NCBI GenBank assembly: GCA_013214945.1
Contig: JABSRT010000012.1
Span: 1-64,000, forward strand
DNA length: 64,000 bases
Direction: 5' to 3'
Source of the DNA: Gammaproteobacteria bacterium
Lineage (GTDB): Bacteria > Pseudomonadota > Gammaproteobacteria > Enterobacterales > Psychrobiaceae
A model generated the notes under the pieces. The model was not told where the DNA came from. It ran no database searches and saw only the letters and a program-made list of their open reading frames with translations. Positions 17,556 to 26,464 of the stretch are shown here, piece after piece; positions within the stretch are counted from its first letter, which is position 1; each line of letters begins with the position of its first letter. Position numbers and translations under genes: made by a program.

Positions 17556-18332
17556 TTAAAGATTCAGTGTTAACGATGACTTTTGATTGCCACCTTCGCG
17601 TTTTGATTCTTCAAATTTTATCTTAAGTGGGCCGCGGGGACTTTTTTCTAGTTTTATCGTGACTTGTTGCATAGTTACCGGTAAAAAGACTGCCACGCCA
17701 TTTTGGGTGCCAATAACGTCATTATTATGATCTGTAACTGTTATTTTTCCGTACAAAGAGCGATCACCTTTGCGATTAAGTAGTACTTTTAGCTCATTAT
17801 TGAGAACTTTTGCATCAGATAAGGTGGCTATAGCACTTAGTTTACCGACACGAGCAACGATCGGAATGTTATAAATAACCCGCGTCGTTACCATATTTTG
17901 CTGTAAGCCTTCTTCAATTTTAGCTGTAACAATTTCGCGGCAGGCTATTTTTAAATAACTGATATACTCACCATCAACTTGATTTTTACGTCGTCTCATT
18001 GTTAGGCGAACGGTCTGGCTGCCACCTGCAGCAATAGTGACTCGACTTGGTGAATAACGAATCAATTTATCAGCATTATTAAAGATCTCCTCACGTTTTT
18101 TTACTGGTTTTGTATCGCCATTTTTTTGCACTTGCTGGTAGCTATAACCTAAAGTACAGCGGCTATCAATTTTTCCGCTATTGAGTACGAGCAATGAATA
18201 ATTTCGTTGTTTCTCGTCTAAGGAAATCCGGTAGCGGGAAAACTCAATTTGTGCAGAAGCTTTAAATGTTAGTAATAGCAGCATAAAAATCAGGCTGCTG
18301 ATAAGAAGAGGGTGACGCTTGAAAATAATCAT
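17556..18332 (-). CDS. periplasmic pilus chaperone (PapD-like)
   Basis: The 258-residue precursor has a signal peptide (1-27, ending ASA). The mature protein has the two-Ig-domain outline of fimbrial chaperones: IEFSRYRISLDEKQRNYSLLVLN at the start, then IRYSPSRVTIAAGGSQTVRL, the typical F-G region before the second domain, and VTDHNNDVIG later. Such chaperones donate a strand to pilin subunits and deliver them to the usher. It lies between the pilin and usher genes on the same strand. Two Cys (CTLGYS and KIACRE) may form a disulfide. AGGA precedes the ATG. Confidence 0.82.
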   Translation of the reverse strand: MIIFKRHPLLISSLIFMLLLLTFKASAQIEFSRYRISLDEKQRNYSLLVLNSGKIDSRCTLGYSYQQVQKNGDTKPVKKREEIFNNADKLIRYSPSRVTIAAGGSQTVRLTMRRRKNQVDGEYISYLKIACREIVTAKIEEGLQQNMVTTRVIYNIPIVARVGKLSAIATLSDAKVLNNELKVLLNRKGDRSLYGKITVTDHNNDVIGTQNGVAVFLPVTMQQVTIKLEKSPRGPLKIKFEESKREGGNQKSSLTLNL

Positions 18333-18381
18333 GGTTTTCCTATGATCAATACGATTGTATTTAAAATATCAAAATTTAAAC

Positions 18382-18412
18382 AAAAAAAAAAGCCTTATAA
18401 AAATAAGGCTTT
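18382..18412 (-). terminator. terminator between pilin and chaperone genes
   Basis: On the minus strand AAAGCCTTAT and ATAAGGCTTT form a 10-bp stem followed by a run of T. Partial readthrough here would give much more pilin than chaperone and usher. Confidence 0.85.
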
Positions 18413-18431
18413 GTTATATTTAACTCGTTAT

Positions 18432-19049
18432 TTAATAAACAACGTTAATATCAAAACTTGCAGGGATTGAGGCACCAGCGGTTAAACCACCGACACCAAC
18501 AGTTATTTCTCCGCCGACAGCTAAACCGATATTGCCACTAGTATCTGAGGTAACAGTTACTTGGTTATCTGCAGTAATAAGTTGTTCACCAGCAGCAGAG
18601 GCACCTGCCGAGTCATTATCTGCAATGCCAGCTGGGGCAAAGGTAAAGCTGGCATCATCAGCGCCGCCACTAACTAAGGTAATTTTCACTGGTGTCGATA
18701 CTGCACCCGCGATCAAATAGTGACCATAATTACTTGTGGTTCCTGAAGTGTCAGCACAACCGCCGCCTGCAGCTGCAACACCAGTGTGTTGTGCTAGAGT
18801 GATAGCAAAGGGTTCGCCAGAATCCCAATCATCACCAGTTGCTAAAGGTGTGATTTCACAAGTTGCTAACGGATCAAGTTTTAGTGCTGTGCCAAATAAT
18901 AAGGCCTGACGCTCGGTAATCGTTACTGGGGCAATAGTATCAACACTAAAGGTAAAAGTATCGGCTTGAGCCGATGTTGCTACGACAGTTGCAACAGTTG
19001 CGCCTAAAACGGTCTTTTTAAATACAGAAAAAGTATTATTTAAGTTCAT
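18432..19049 (-). CDS. DUF4402-type major pilin candidate
   Basis: The 205-residue precursor has a signal peptide (1-29, ending SAQA). The mature protein is small, Gly/Ala/Thr-rich and beta-rich. It has the DUF4402 outline: a first strand with APVTITERQALLFGT, a Cys pair (ATCEITPL and GGCADTSG), GHYLIAG in the middle and a final strand PASFDINVVY. The last alternating strand is typical of subunits assembled by donor-strand exchange. It is the first gene of the locus and is followed by a terminator that would favour its own mRNA, as expected for a major subunit. AGGAAA precedes the ATG. Confidence 0.8.
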   Translation of the reverse strand: MNLNNTFSVFKKTVLGATVATVVATSAQADTFTFSVDTIAPVTITERQALLFGTALKLDPLATCEITPLATGDDWDSGEPFAITLAQHTGVAAAGGGCADTSGTTSNYGHYLIAGAVSTPVKITLVSGGADDASFTFAPAGIADNDSAGASAAGEQLITADNQVTVTSDTSGNIGLAVGGEITVGVGGLTAGASIPASFDINVVY

Positions 19050-19601
19050 TTTTTATTTCCTCACTATATAGTAAAAATTGTTCGTTGACGGTGCTTTATC
19101 ACTCGAACTTAGTTAACTGAGCGGTAATTAATGTGGATACGACCGCTTATAATCATTTATCGACCCAACCAACTGAAACTTTAGAATAAAAAAAATATTT
19201 TTCTAACTATTGGCTGTTCCGTTAATAAGCAAAAATCGTGCCTACGTTGATACGCTTAATTGACTCTTGTTAACGTGTTGATATTTAACTATAATTTTTA
19301 GTTGGTTCCATGGGGAGTATTTAAGCTATCTATAGTAGTTTAAATACTATACAAATCATGCGACCAACCACCAATTATTTGGCGTTAGGCTTGAGGTTCG
19401 ACGGCAACAGTTAGCCTTACTTCTCATTATAGCTGCCACTACGTGAGATTTTTGTCTTTTATCTAAGCCTTTTTCATTAATTATTATACCTGAAATTAAG
19501 GCCTAAAAAATCAGAAGATAATATTAGACATTTTGGCGCGTATTATGCTTGTAATAAGCAGCGACAGAATTTTGTCATTAATTGTATGGAGTACCACAAA
19601 G
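19050..19601. other. divergent intergenic region between the pilin and FlgO-like genes
   Basis: No gene is visible in 552 bases. AGTATTTAA at 19316-19324 is the exact inverse of TTAAATACT at 19340-19348, with a 15-base spacer that itself contains CTATCTATAG; this could be an operator. The rest is AT-rich promoter DNA for both directions. Confidence 0.5.
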
Positions 19602-20294
19602 ATGAAAACCGGATTAACATTATGTTGGATACTGTTATTGTCAGCATGTAGTTCTGGCTTTGATCCTGATTTTAATCTCGGATTTAAACTTTTTAACGCA
19701 GATGAAAAACCACCTAAAAATGAACTCAATCTGTTGGTCGGATCGTTAGTGGCGGAGATGTTATCGAACAATCAATTTGTCGGTCGGCAAAATGCCATTG
19801 CGGTGACGTCGATGGTTGACTTAAAAGACTTAAACACCGCAAACCGTTTAGGCAACCAAATCTCAGAAGGTATTATGCATTATCTTCATGATAATGGGTT
19901 TAGGGTGGTGGATTTTAAGCTAACAGGCACGATTCAAGTACGAACTGACGGTGACTTTATTCATAGCCGTGATTGGAAAAAATTAAAAAATGAACAGGCC
20001 ATTGATTATTTGGTGAGTGGCACAATTGATCAATATGAAGGTGGTGCATATATAAGCACTCGTATGGTCGGATTACAAAGTCAGGTTGTAGTAGCAAGTG
20101 CTCAAGCGTTTATTTCACGAGAAAACTTGTCACGTTATGCCGAAGTACCGGTCAAACAAAAAACTGCCAAAGAGCTGTTGTTAATTGAACAGGCTGAAAA
20201 ACAGCTGAAAATAGAGCAGCAGAAAGATCAACGTCAGCTTTATATGGACAATGGTTTTTTAATCCGCAAACCGTCACGGGCTAACAACCAATAG
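19602..20294 (+). CDS. FlgO-like lipoprotein
   Basis: The 230-residue precursor starts with a lipoprotein signal (hydrophobic core then LLSACSS, Cys at residue 16). The following domain matches the FlgO family: VGSLVAEMLSNN, AVTSMVDLKDLN, GNQISEGIMHYLHDNGFRVV and GDFIHSRDWKKL. FlgO proteins sit in the outer membrane and support the flagellar basal body in Vibrio and relatives. The longer frame from 19533 is rejected because the signal sequence starts here and GGAG lies ten bases upstream. It is 18 kb from flgP and flgT, which is unusual, and next to a pilus locus, so a role outside the flagellum is possible. Confidence 0.78.
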   Translation: MKTGLTLCWILLLSACSSGFDPDFNLGFKLFNADEKPPKNELNLLVGSLVAEMLSNNQFVGRQNAIAVTSMVDLKDLNTANRLGNQISEGIMHYLHDNGFRVVDFKLTGTIQVRTDGDFIHSRDWKKLKNEQAIDYLVSGTIDQYEGGAYISTRMVGLQSQVVVASAQAFISRENLSRYAEVPVKQKTAKELLLIEQAEKQLKIEQQKDQRQLYMDNGFLIRKPSRANNQ

Positions 20295-20317
20295 CTGTAT
20301 CGCTATCTTGCCACTTA

Positions 20318-20360
20318 TTTTTAATTTTAATGCACCGTTGTTGTGCATTAAAATTAAAAA
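20318..20360 (+). terminator. long AT-rich hairpin after the FlgO-like gene
   Basis: An 18-bp perfect stem (from TTTTTAATTTTAATGCAC) encloses a 7-base loop 24 bp after the stop codon. It may end the upstream transcript. Its core doubles as an NtrC-like site (20331-20347). Confidence 0.6.
20331..20347 (+). promoter_or_regulatory. NtrC-like enhancer upstream of nasA
   Basis: TGCACC-GTTGT-TGTGCA fits the known NtrC pattern TGCAC-N7-GTGCA. It is centred about 107 bp before the start expected from the sigma-54 promoter at 20419, a normal enhancer distance. Confidence 0.6.
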
Positions 20361-20418
20361 ATCTGACTTAAATAATAAATAAGTATTAAATAACAGTTAC
20401 ATATAATCTTTTTCCAGT

Positions 20419-20434
20419 TGGCTTAACCATTGCA
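20419..20434 (+). promoter_or_regulatory. sigma-54 promoter of nasA
   Basis: TGGCTT-AACCA-TTGCA has the GG and GC dinucleotides at the correct -24/-12 spacing and lies 42 bp before the GTG start of nasA. With the NtrC-like site upstream it indicates nitrogen control. Confidence 0.68.
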
Positions 20435-20475
20435 ACCTCTAACGTTAGTTATCTTTTTGTTCATGAGGAATCTTT

Positions 20476-23175
20476 GTGTCGAATCAAAGCCAACCAGCAG
20501 CGCCGATTTTAGTCGATAGTTTAAACGACAGTTCACAGCCCATTAAAACCACTTGTCCTTATTGTGGTGTTGGCTGTGGCATTGACGTTACATCCAATAA
20601 CGGCAAGGCGATGATCAGTGGCGATAAATATCATCCCGCCAATTTCGGCAAACTGTGTATTAAAGGTAAAAACCTCGGTGATACGCTAGACAATCACAAC
20701 CGGCTTGATTTACCACAGATAAATAAGTTACCGCAGTCATGGCCACGGGCGCTAGATTATGTCGCGAGCAAACTTAATCAAACCATAAGTGAGCACGGTA
20801 AAGACTCGGTCGCTTTTTATGTTTCGGGCCAGCTTTTAACCGAAGATTATTATGTCGCTAATAAGCTAATGAAAGGCTTTATTGGCACAGGTAACATTGA
20901 TACTAACTCACGGTTATGTATGTCGTCAGCGGTAGCGGGGCATAAACGGGCCTTTGGTGAAGACATTGTGCCAATGAGTTATTCCGATATTACCAAAGCC
21001 GATTTAATTGTAATAACGGGCTCGAACCTTGCGTGGTGCCATCCGGTTATTTATCAACGTATTCGCGACGAAAAGCAGCGCCGGCCTGAGCTTAAAATAG
21101 TGGTGATAGATCCACGCATAACAGCCTCAAAAGAATTAGCAGATTTGCATTTACCGATTAGCCCTGGTGGTGATTTGATCTTGTTTAATTCGTTACTGCA
21201 CTATTTGAATCAGCAGCAATTGATCGATCCCAGTTTTGAGACCGCTGATCAAATTGATGAGCTTAATAAAGTACTGAATAGTGCTAGCGACGATTACTTA
21301 CGGTTAAACGAAATTGGCTTGGCAGATGCTGACACGGCACAATTCTTTCAATGGTTCGCCCAAAGTGAACGGGTTGTAACGCTGTTTTCGCAAGGCATTA
21401 ATCAGTCTGAGCAGGGCACAGATCAAAGCAATGCAATTATCAATTGTCATGTGGCCAGTGGTAAAATTGGTAAAATAGGTTGTGGTCCCTTTTCGATAAC
21501 CGGTCAACCAAATGCGATGGGCGGCCGTGAAGTTGGGGCGTTGGCTAATACTTTGGCAGGCCATATTGAATTTGACGATACTGAGTTGTTGCAACCGCTA
21601 AGTGATTTTTGGCAAACCAAAAACTTAGCAACTACGCCCGGTCTTAAAGCGGTTGAGTTGTTTGATGCGATTGACGCAGGAAAAATTAAAGCAATCTGGA
21701 TTATGGCGACTAATCCCTTAGTGAGTCTGCCCGATCAAAACAAGATTAGACAAGCATTAGAAAAATGCCCCTTGGTGATTGTCAGTGATTGTGTCGCGAG
21801 CAACGATACTTTAGCGCTGGCAGATGTGATTTTACCGGCTCAAACCTGGGGGGAAAAATCAGGCACCGTGACAAATTCAGAGCGACGCATTTCTCGGCAA
21901 CGTAATTTTTTGACCCCGTTTGGCCAGGCAAAAGCAGACTGGTGGATAATCTCGCAGGTTGCCCAGCGTATGGGTTTTGCCAAGCAGTTTGATTACCACA
22001 GTGCGCGAGATATTTTTACTGAGCATGCTAAATTATCGGGTTTGGAAAATAGCGGCTCGCGCGCATTTGACATTTCCGCCTTTAGTCACTTAACCCAAAC
22101 TCAATATGACAACTTTATGCCACGACAATGGCCGCAGCCACAAGGGCAACCTTTGGTGGTCAGTGACCAGTTACTTTTTAGTGATAACCGTTATTTCACT
22201 GCGAATAAAAAAGTCAGGCTAGTTAATGTGTCAGCAGGGCCAACTCAAATCAGCCCAAGGGCGTTTACCCTCAACACGGGTCGAAATCGCGATCAATGGC
22301 ATACCCAAACCCGAACGGGTAAAACGGCTATTTTAACCAATCATCATCCTGAACCTTTGGTCGACATTCATCGTGATGATGCTAAATCGCGCGCAATTGT
22401 TGATCAGCAATTAGTGGTGTTAACCAGCGATCAAGGCAAGCTAATAGTCCGTACCAATATCAGTACTATGCAACGGCGTGGCGATCTATTTATCCCGATC
22501 CACTGGTCGCACAGCAACAATAATCAAGGTGGTGTTGGCAAATTGGTTAAGCCGGTTTACGATCCAATTTCTGGCCAGCCGGCATTTAAGCATTCAAAGG
22601 TTGATATTGAGCCGCTGTCGGTTAATAGCGAAGCGATGATTATAGTAAAGCAGCCGCTAAGCTTAGACATTGCCCAGTACCAAGTAGAGCAGCGGATAAA
22701 GGGCGGTTATTGCTATCATTTGGCCAGTGCTGAGCAACCCGAGCTGTTATATCAGCGATTAAATACCTTAGTATTAGCTAATCACCAGTTTGAATCATTT
22801 GAACGATTAAGTGCGAGCGATCCTAGCAAGCAATATTATCGCCAATCTTATCTGGTTGCTGGTCAGTTAGCTGCCGGTGTCGTGGTGGCAGAGACTAAAG
22901 GCCAGTTACCCAATGGCTGGCTCAGTCAATTTTACCAAACAACAGATGATAACGAAGCCAAACGCCGTTTTATATCTGGTGATGTTAAGCAGCAGCAGCA
23001 ACAAAAAACGTTTTGTCAGTGTTTAAATATTCCCGTAGGACAAATTACTAACGCGTTAGAGTCTGGTGATTTAACCGTGGCACAAATACGTGCTGCCACC
23101 GGTGCAGGCGGCGGCTGTGGCAGCTGTATTGGTGATATATCATTGTTGATAGAATCGGCGTGTGTCACTGGCTAA
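20476..23175 (+). CDS. nasA: assimilatory nitrate reductase catalytic subunit
   Basis: The 899-residue protein is a molybdopterin oxidoreductase that reduces nitrate to nitrite in the cytoplasm. Its N-terminal [4Fe-4S] site uses Cys27, Cys30, Cys34 and Cys61 (TCPYCGVGC and KLCIKGK). The NSRLCMSSAV segment near residue 155 is typical of nitrate reductase molybdenum domains. The C-terminus carries a BFD-type [2Fe-2S] domain with Cys847, Cys849, Cys881 and Cys884, as in Klebsiella NasA. There is no signal peptide, which fits an assimilatory enzyme. The start is GTG, with GAGGA six bases upstream. The electron donor subunit (NasB/NasC type) is not next to it. Confidence 0.95.
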   Translation: MSNQSQPAAPILVDSLNDSSQPIKTTCPYCGVGCGIDVTSNNGKAMISGDKYHPANFGKLCIKGKNLGDTLDNHNRLDLPQINKLPQSWPRALDYVASKLNQTISEHGKDSVAFYVSGQLLTEDYYVANKLMKGFIGTGNIDTNSRLCMSSAVAGHKRAFGEDIVPMSYSDITKADLIVITGSNLAWCHPVIYQRIRDEKQRRPELKIVVIDPRITASKELADLHLPISPGGDLILFNSLLHYLNQQQLIDPSFETADQIDELNKVLNSASDDYLRLNEIGLADADTAQFFQWFAQSERVVTLFSQGINQSEQGTDQSNAIINCHVASGKIGKIGCGPFSITGQPNAMGGREVGALANTLAGHIEFDDTELLQPLSDFWQTKNLATTPGLKAVELFDAIDAGKIKAIWIMATNPLVSLPDQNKIRQALEKCPLVIVSDCVASNDTLALADVILPAQTWGEKSGTVTNSERRISRQRNFLTPFGQAKADWWIISQVAQRMGFAKQFDYHSARDIFTEHAKLSGLENSGSRAFDISAFSHLTQTQYDNFMPRQWPQPQGQPLVVSDQLLFSDNRYFTANKKVRLVNVSAGPTQISPRAFTLNTGRNRDQWHTQTRTGKTAILTNHHPEPLVDIHRDDAKSRAIVDQQLVVLTSDQGKLIVRTNISTMQRRGDLFIPIHWSHSNNNQGGVGKLVKPVYDPISGQPAFKHSKVDIEPLSVNSEAMIIVKQPLSLDIAQYQVEQRIKGGYCYHLASAEQPELLYQRLNTLVLANHQFESFERLSASDPSKQYYRQSYLVAGQLAAGVVVAETKGQLPNGWLSQFYQTTDDNEAKRRFISGDVKQQQQQKTFCQCLNIPVGQITNALESGDLTVAQIRAATGAGGGCGSCIGDISLLIESACVTG

Positions 23176-23331
23176 ACCATTACATAATGGTAAAAATAAA
23201 ACGGCAGCAATAATGGCAATTGTCTGTAATAGTTAATTTCATTCTAATTAGCCACCAGATGCTCGAAAGAGAGATTCTTTATAATTTTTAATTTGGCAGC
23301 ATGCCAACTGTTGCTTAAATAGTACTAAATG

Positions 23332-23363
23332 GCCTGCGTGTAATGCATACGCAGGCTTTTTTT
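23332..23363 (+). terminator. rho-independent terminator between nasA and nirB
   Basis: GCCTGCGT pairs with ACGCAGGC across a 9-base loop and is followed by seven T. It lies about 155 bp after the nasA stop. It could be a plain terminator or, if readthrough from nasA occurs, an attenuator for nirBD. Confidence 0.9.
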
Positions 23364-23511
23364 GTGCCCCTCTACAGTGCAATGCTTGGGTTATTGTTGG
23401 GCATAAGCATATGGGTAACCTAACACTGTCGTGGGTAAATTAATTATAACTAATACATATATCCGTTATATATCAGTGGCTTAAAATGTATTTGTTGGGG
23501 TTTTATCGAGC

Positions 23512-23527
23512 TGGTATCAAAGTTGCC
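23512..23527 (+). promoter_or_regulatory. possible sigma-54 promoter of nirB
   Basis: TGGTAT-CAAAG-TTGCC keeps GG and GC with ten bases between them, 43 bp before the nirB ATG. It is weaker than the nasA site, and no clear NtrC site is seen upstream. Confidence 0.4.
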
Positions 23528-23570
23528 ATTACTTAGGTAATAAAATTATAAATCTAAGTTGGTGAGCAAT

Positions 23571-26093
23571 ATGAAAAAGCAAAAAATAGTTGTAGTCGGT
23601 AACGGTATGGTTGGCCATCATTTTATAGATCAGTTAGCGACAAATTATGGTGAGCAGTATCAAATTGTGACTTTTGCTGAGGAAAGTCGTCTTGCTTATG
23701 ATCGCGTGATGTTAACCAGTTATTATACTGGCAATACCGCCGATGATTTAGCGCTGACAACGCCCGACGCCTATGACGCTCAAGGGGTTGAATATCATAT
23801 CAATCAGCAAGTAACTGCTGTTGACCGCGCCAACAAGACAATAACGACCGCCAGTGGCGATAGCATTGGCTACGACAAGTTAATTTTGTCGACCGGCTCT
23901 TTTCCTTTTGTTCCACCGGTACCTGGTAAAGATCAGCCACATATTCATGTTTATCGTACCCTTGATGATTTAGACCGCATTGCCGAATCAGCAACAACGT
24001 CGAAGGTTGGTGTGGTCATTGGTGGTGGTTTGCTCGGGCTTGAAGCAGCCAATGCCATAAAGCAACTGGGGCTTGAAACTCATGTCGTTGAATTTGCTCC
24101 GCGTTTAATGGCAGTGCAGTTAGATCAAGGCGGCGGCGCTTTATTACGCCAAAAGATTGAAGATTTAGGTGTTAAGGTTCATACCGAAAAAAATACCAAA
24201 GAAATCGTTGCAGGTGAAGAATGCCGTTACCGCATGAATTTTGCCGATGGTTCTTTTTTAGAAACAGATACCATTGTATTTTCGGCGGGCATTAGACCAC
24301 AGGATCATTTAGCGCGTCAAAGTGACCTAGCGCTAGGGGAGCGCGGTGGTATTGCGATTAACGACCAGTGTTTAACCAGTGATCCTGATATTTATGCGAT
24401 CGGCGAATGTGCGTTATGGGACAATAAAATATTTGGCTTAATCGCACCAGGTTATGCGATGGCAAAAGCGGCCGTTAGTCATTTAACTGGCGGTGAAAAG
24501 TTGTTTACTGGTGCTGATATGAGCACAAAATTGAAACTGCTAGGGGTTGAGGTGGCCAGTATTGGCGATGCTCACGGCAATACACCTGATTCTCAAAGTT
24601 ACAGTTTTATTGATTCTGCGACCGGTGTTTACAAAAAAATAGTCATGAACAGCGACGGAAAAATATTATTAGGTGCCGTATTAGTCGGTGACAGTAGTGA
24701 TTACGGCCAGTGGTTGCAGCTGGCACTGAACTCAATTGAATTAACTCACCCACCAGAATATTTATTACTGCCTGAAATGGATGGCGAAATGGGCAGTGCT
24801 AGTGCGGGCATCGATGCCTTACCACCTGCGGCGCAAATTTGTTCATGTTATGACGTTAGCAAGCAAGCATTATGCGATGCCGTTGCTGGTGGCGCGCAAG
24901 ACATTGCGGCAATTAAATCATGCACTGGCGCTGGTACGGGCTGTGGTGGCTGTGTGCCATTAGTTACGCAGGTACTTAATAGCGAGTTAACCAAATTAGG
25001 GGTTAGCGTCGACAATGATATCTGTCGTCATTTCGCTTATTCACGCTCCGAATTATTTGACATTATCCGGGTGAAACAAATTCGTAGTTTCGACGCGCTA
25101 GTGGCTGAATGTGGTAGCGGCGACGGTTGTGAAATTTGTAAGCCAGCGATTGGCTCAATGTTGGCATCATTGTGGAATGATCATGTACTAGACAACGATC
25201 TTGTTGCCCTGCAAGACACCAATGACAATTTCCTCGCCAACATGCAAAAAGATGGTACTTATTCAATTGTGCCGCGGATCCCCGGTGGTGAAATTACCCC
25301 AGATCATTTGATTCTAATTGGTGAAATTGCCAAAGAATATAACCTATATACCAAAATAACAGGCGGCCAGCGAATTGACTTGTTCGGCGCACAACTGCAT
25401 CAGTTACCACCCATTTGGCAGAAGATGGTCGATGCTGGTCTGGAAACGGGTCATGCCTATGGTAAGGCTTTGCGAACCGTAAAATCATGTGTTGGCAACA
25501 GCTGGTGTCGTTATGGGGTGCAAGACAGCACCGCGATGGCAATTTTGATTGAGCAGCGTTATCGCGGGGTACGTTCACCGCATAAATTCAAAATGGCGGT
25601 GTCGGGCTGTGCCCGAGAATGTGCCGAAGCCCAAAGCAAAGATTTTGGGATAATAGCAACCGATAATGGCTGGAATTTATATGTCTGTGGTAATGGTGGT
25701 ATGCGCCCACGCCATGCGGATTTATTTGCCAGTGATATCGACGATGCAACACTTATTCGTTATATCGACATTATTTTGATGTTTTACGTTCGCACGGCTG
25801 ATCGCCTGCAACGTACGTCGGTGTGGATGGAAAACCTTGAAGGTGGGCTCGATTATCTTAAAAAAGTGGTGTTTGAAGACAAACTTGCGATCAACGATGA
25901 GTTGTTGGCCCAGATGGACCATTTGGTAGACACCTACCAATGTGAATGGAAAACCACCCTGGCAGATCCGCAAAAACTTAAACGTTTTAATCACTTCATC
26001 AATAGCGACAAGCCCGACGACAACATTATTTTCACCACGGTACGTCAACAGATTAGCCCGGCTGATAAATATCAGCTCGCAACCGAATTATAA
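23571..26093 (+). CDS. nirB: NADH-dependent assimilatory nitrite reductase, large subunit
   Basis: The 840-residue protein reduces nitrite to ammonium. In order it has an FAD/NAD domain (GNGMVGHHF at the start, GGGLLGLEAANA for NAD), a BFD-type [2Fe-2S] domain (CSCYDV, then GTGCGGCVP), and the sirohaem/[4Fe-4S] nitrite reductase domain with SCVGNSWCRYG and SGCARECAEA. The ATG at 23571 has GGTGAG directly upstream; the frame opens four codons earlier at a TTG, which is less likely. It is followed 15 bp later by nirD. The enzyme needs sirohaem; no sirohaem synthase gene lies in this operon. Confidence 0.96.
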   Translation: MKKQKIVVVGNGMVGHHFIDQLATNYGEQYQIVTFAEESRLAYDRVMLTSYYTGNTADDLALTTPDAYDAQGVEYHINQQVTAVDRANKTITTASGDSIGYDKLILSTGSFPFVPPVPGKDQPHIHVYRTLDDLDRIAESATTSKVGVVIGGGLLGLEAANAIKQLGLETHVVEFAPRLMAVQLDQGGGALLRQKIEDLGVKVHTEKNTKEIVAGEECRYRMNFADGSFLETDTIVFSAGIRPQDHLARQSDLALGERGGIAINDQCLTSDPDIYAIGECALWDNKIFGLIAPGYAMAKAAVSHLTGGEKLFTGADMSTKLKLLGVEVASIGDAHGNTPDSQSYSFIDSATGVYKKIVMNSDGKILLGAVLVGDSSDYGQWLQLALNSIELTHPPEYLLLPEMDGEMGSASAGIDALPPAAQICSCYDVSKQALCDAVAGGAQDIAAIKSCTGAGTGCGGCVPLVTQVLNSELTKLGVSVDNDICRHFAYSRSELFDIIRVKQIRSFDALVAECGSGDGCEICKPAIGSMLASLWNDHVLDNDLVALQDTNDNFLANMQKDGTYSIVPRIPGGEITPDHLILIGEIAKEYNLYTKITGGQRIDLFGAQLHQLPPIWQKMVDAGLETGHAYGKALRTVKSCVGNSWCRYGVQDSTAMAILIEQRYRGVRSPHKFKMAVSGCARECAEAQSKDFGIIATDNGWNLYVCGNGGMRPRHADLFASDIDDATLIRYIDIILMFYVRTADRLQRTSVWMENLEGGLDYLKKVVFEDKLAINDELLAQMDHLVDTYQCEWKTTLADPQKLKRFNHFINSDKPDDNIIFTTVRQQISPADKYQLATEL

Positions 26094-26108
26094 TTTTAGG
26101 AGAATAAC

Positions 26109-26462
26109 ATGACAGATTTAACCACGTGGATTGATGTTTGTCGCTTAAGCGATATTCCTAAAAACACCGGGATTTGCGCCGAACACCAAGGCAAGCAAGT
26201 GGCCTTATTCCACTTAAACTCCGCGCAATTGGGTGGCATTAGTGCAATTAAAGCCGTTGCAAATTACGACCCTTTTGGCCACGCCAATGTGTTATCACGG
26301 GGCTTAATAACCGAAATGGACGAGCAATATTTTGTGGCGTCGCCATTGCTTAAGCAACAATTTTGTTTAAACACGGGTCTTTGTCAACAAGACGAAACGG
26401 TTTCAATTGCGACGTTTGACGCGCGTATTAATGATGGACTGGTTCAGCTGAGGGAGGGGTAA
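26109..26462 (+). CDS. nirD: nitrite reductase small subunit
   Basis: The 117-residue protein has the NirD Rieske-like fold of the small subunit: [21 protein letters not shown] and [13 protein letters not shown]. As in other NirD proteins the Cys/His ligands of true Rieske centres are missing. It partners NirB in the cytoplasm. AGGAG lies nine bases before the ATG. It lies between nirB and the transporter gene with 2 bp to the next start region, so all are cotranscribed. Confidence 0.93.
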   Translation: MTDLTTWIDVCRLSDIPKNTGICAEHQGKQVALFHLNSAQLGGISAIKAVANYDPFGHANVLSRGLITEMDEQYFVASPLLKQQFCLNTGLCQQDETVSIATFDARINDGLVQLREG

Positions 26463-26464
26463 TC

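Larger units (their letters stand above)
23176..23570. other. nasA-nirB intergenic region
   Basis: This 395-base stretch holds a small hairpin (TTGGCA/TGCCAA, 23293-23307), a strong terminator (23332-23363) and a possible sigma-54 promoter (23512-23527). No gene is visible. nirB thus appears to start its own transcript. Confidence 0.55.

Noticed and set aside
23293-23363. ANTAR (NasT-type) leader RNA before nirB
   Set aside because: Two hairpins occur, but the first has only a 3-base loop and the required hexaloop bases are not visible, so it is reported as hairpin plus terminator only.
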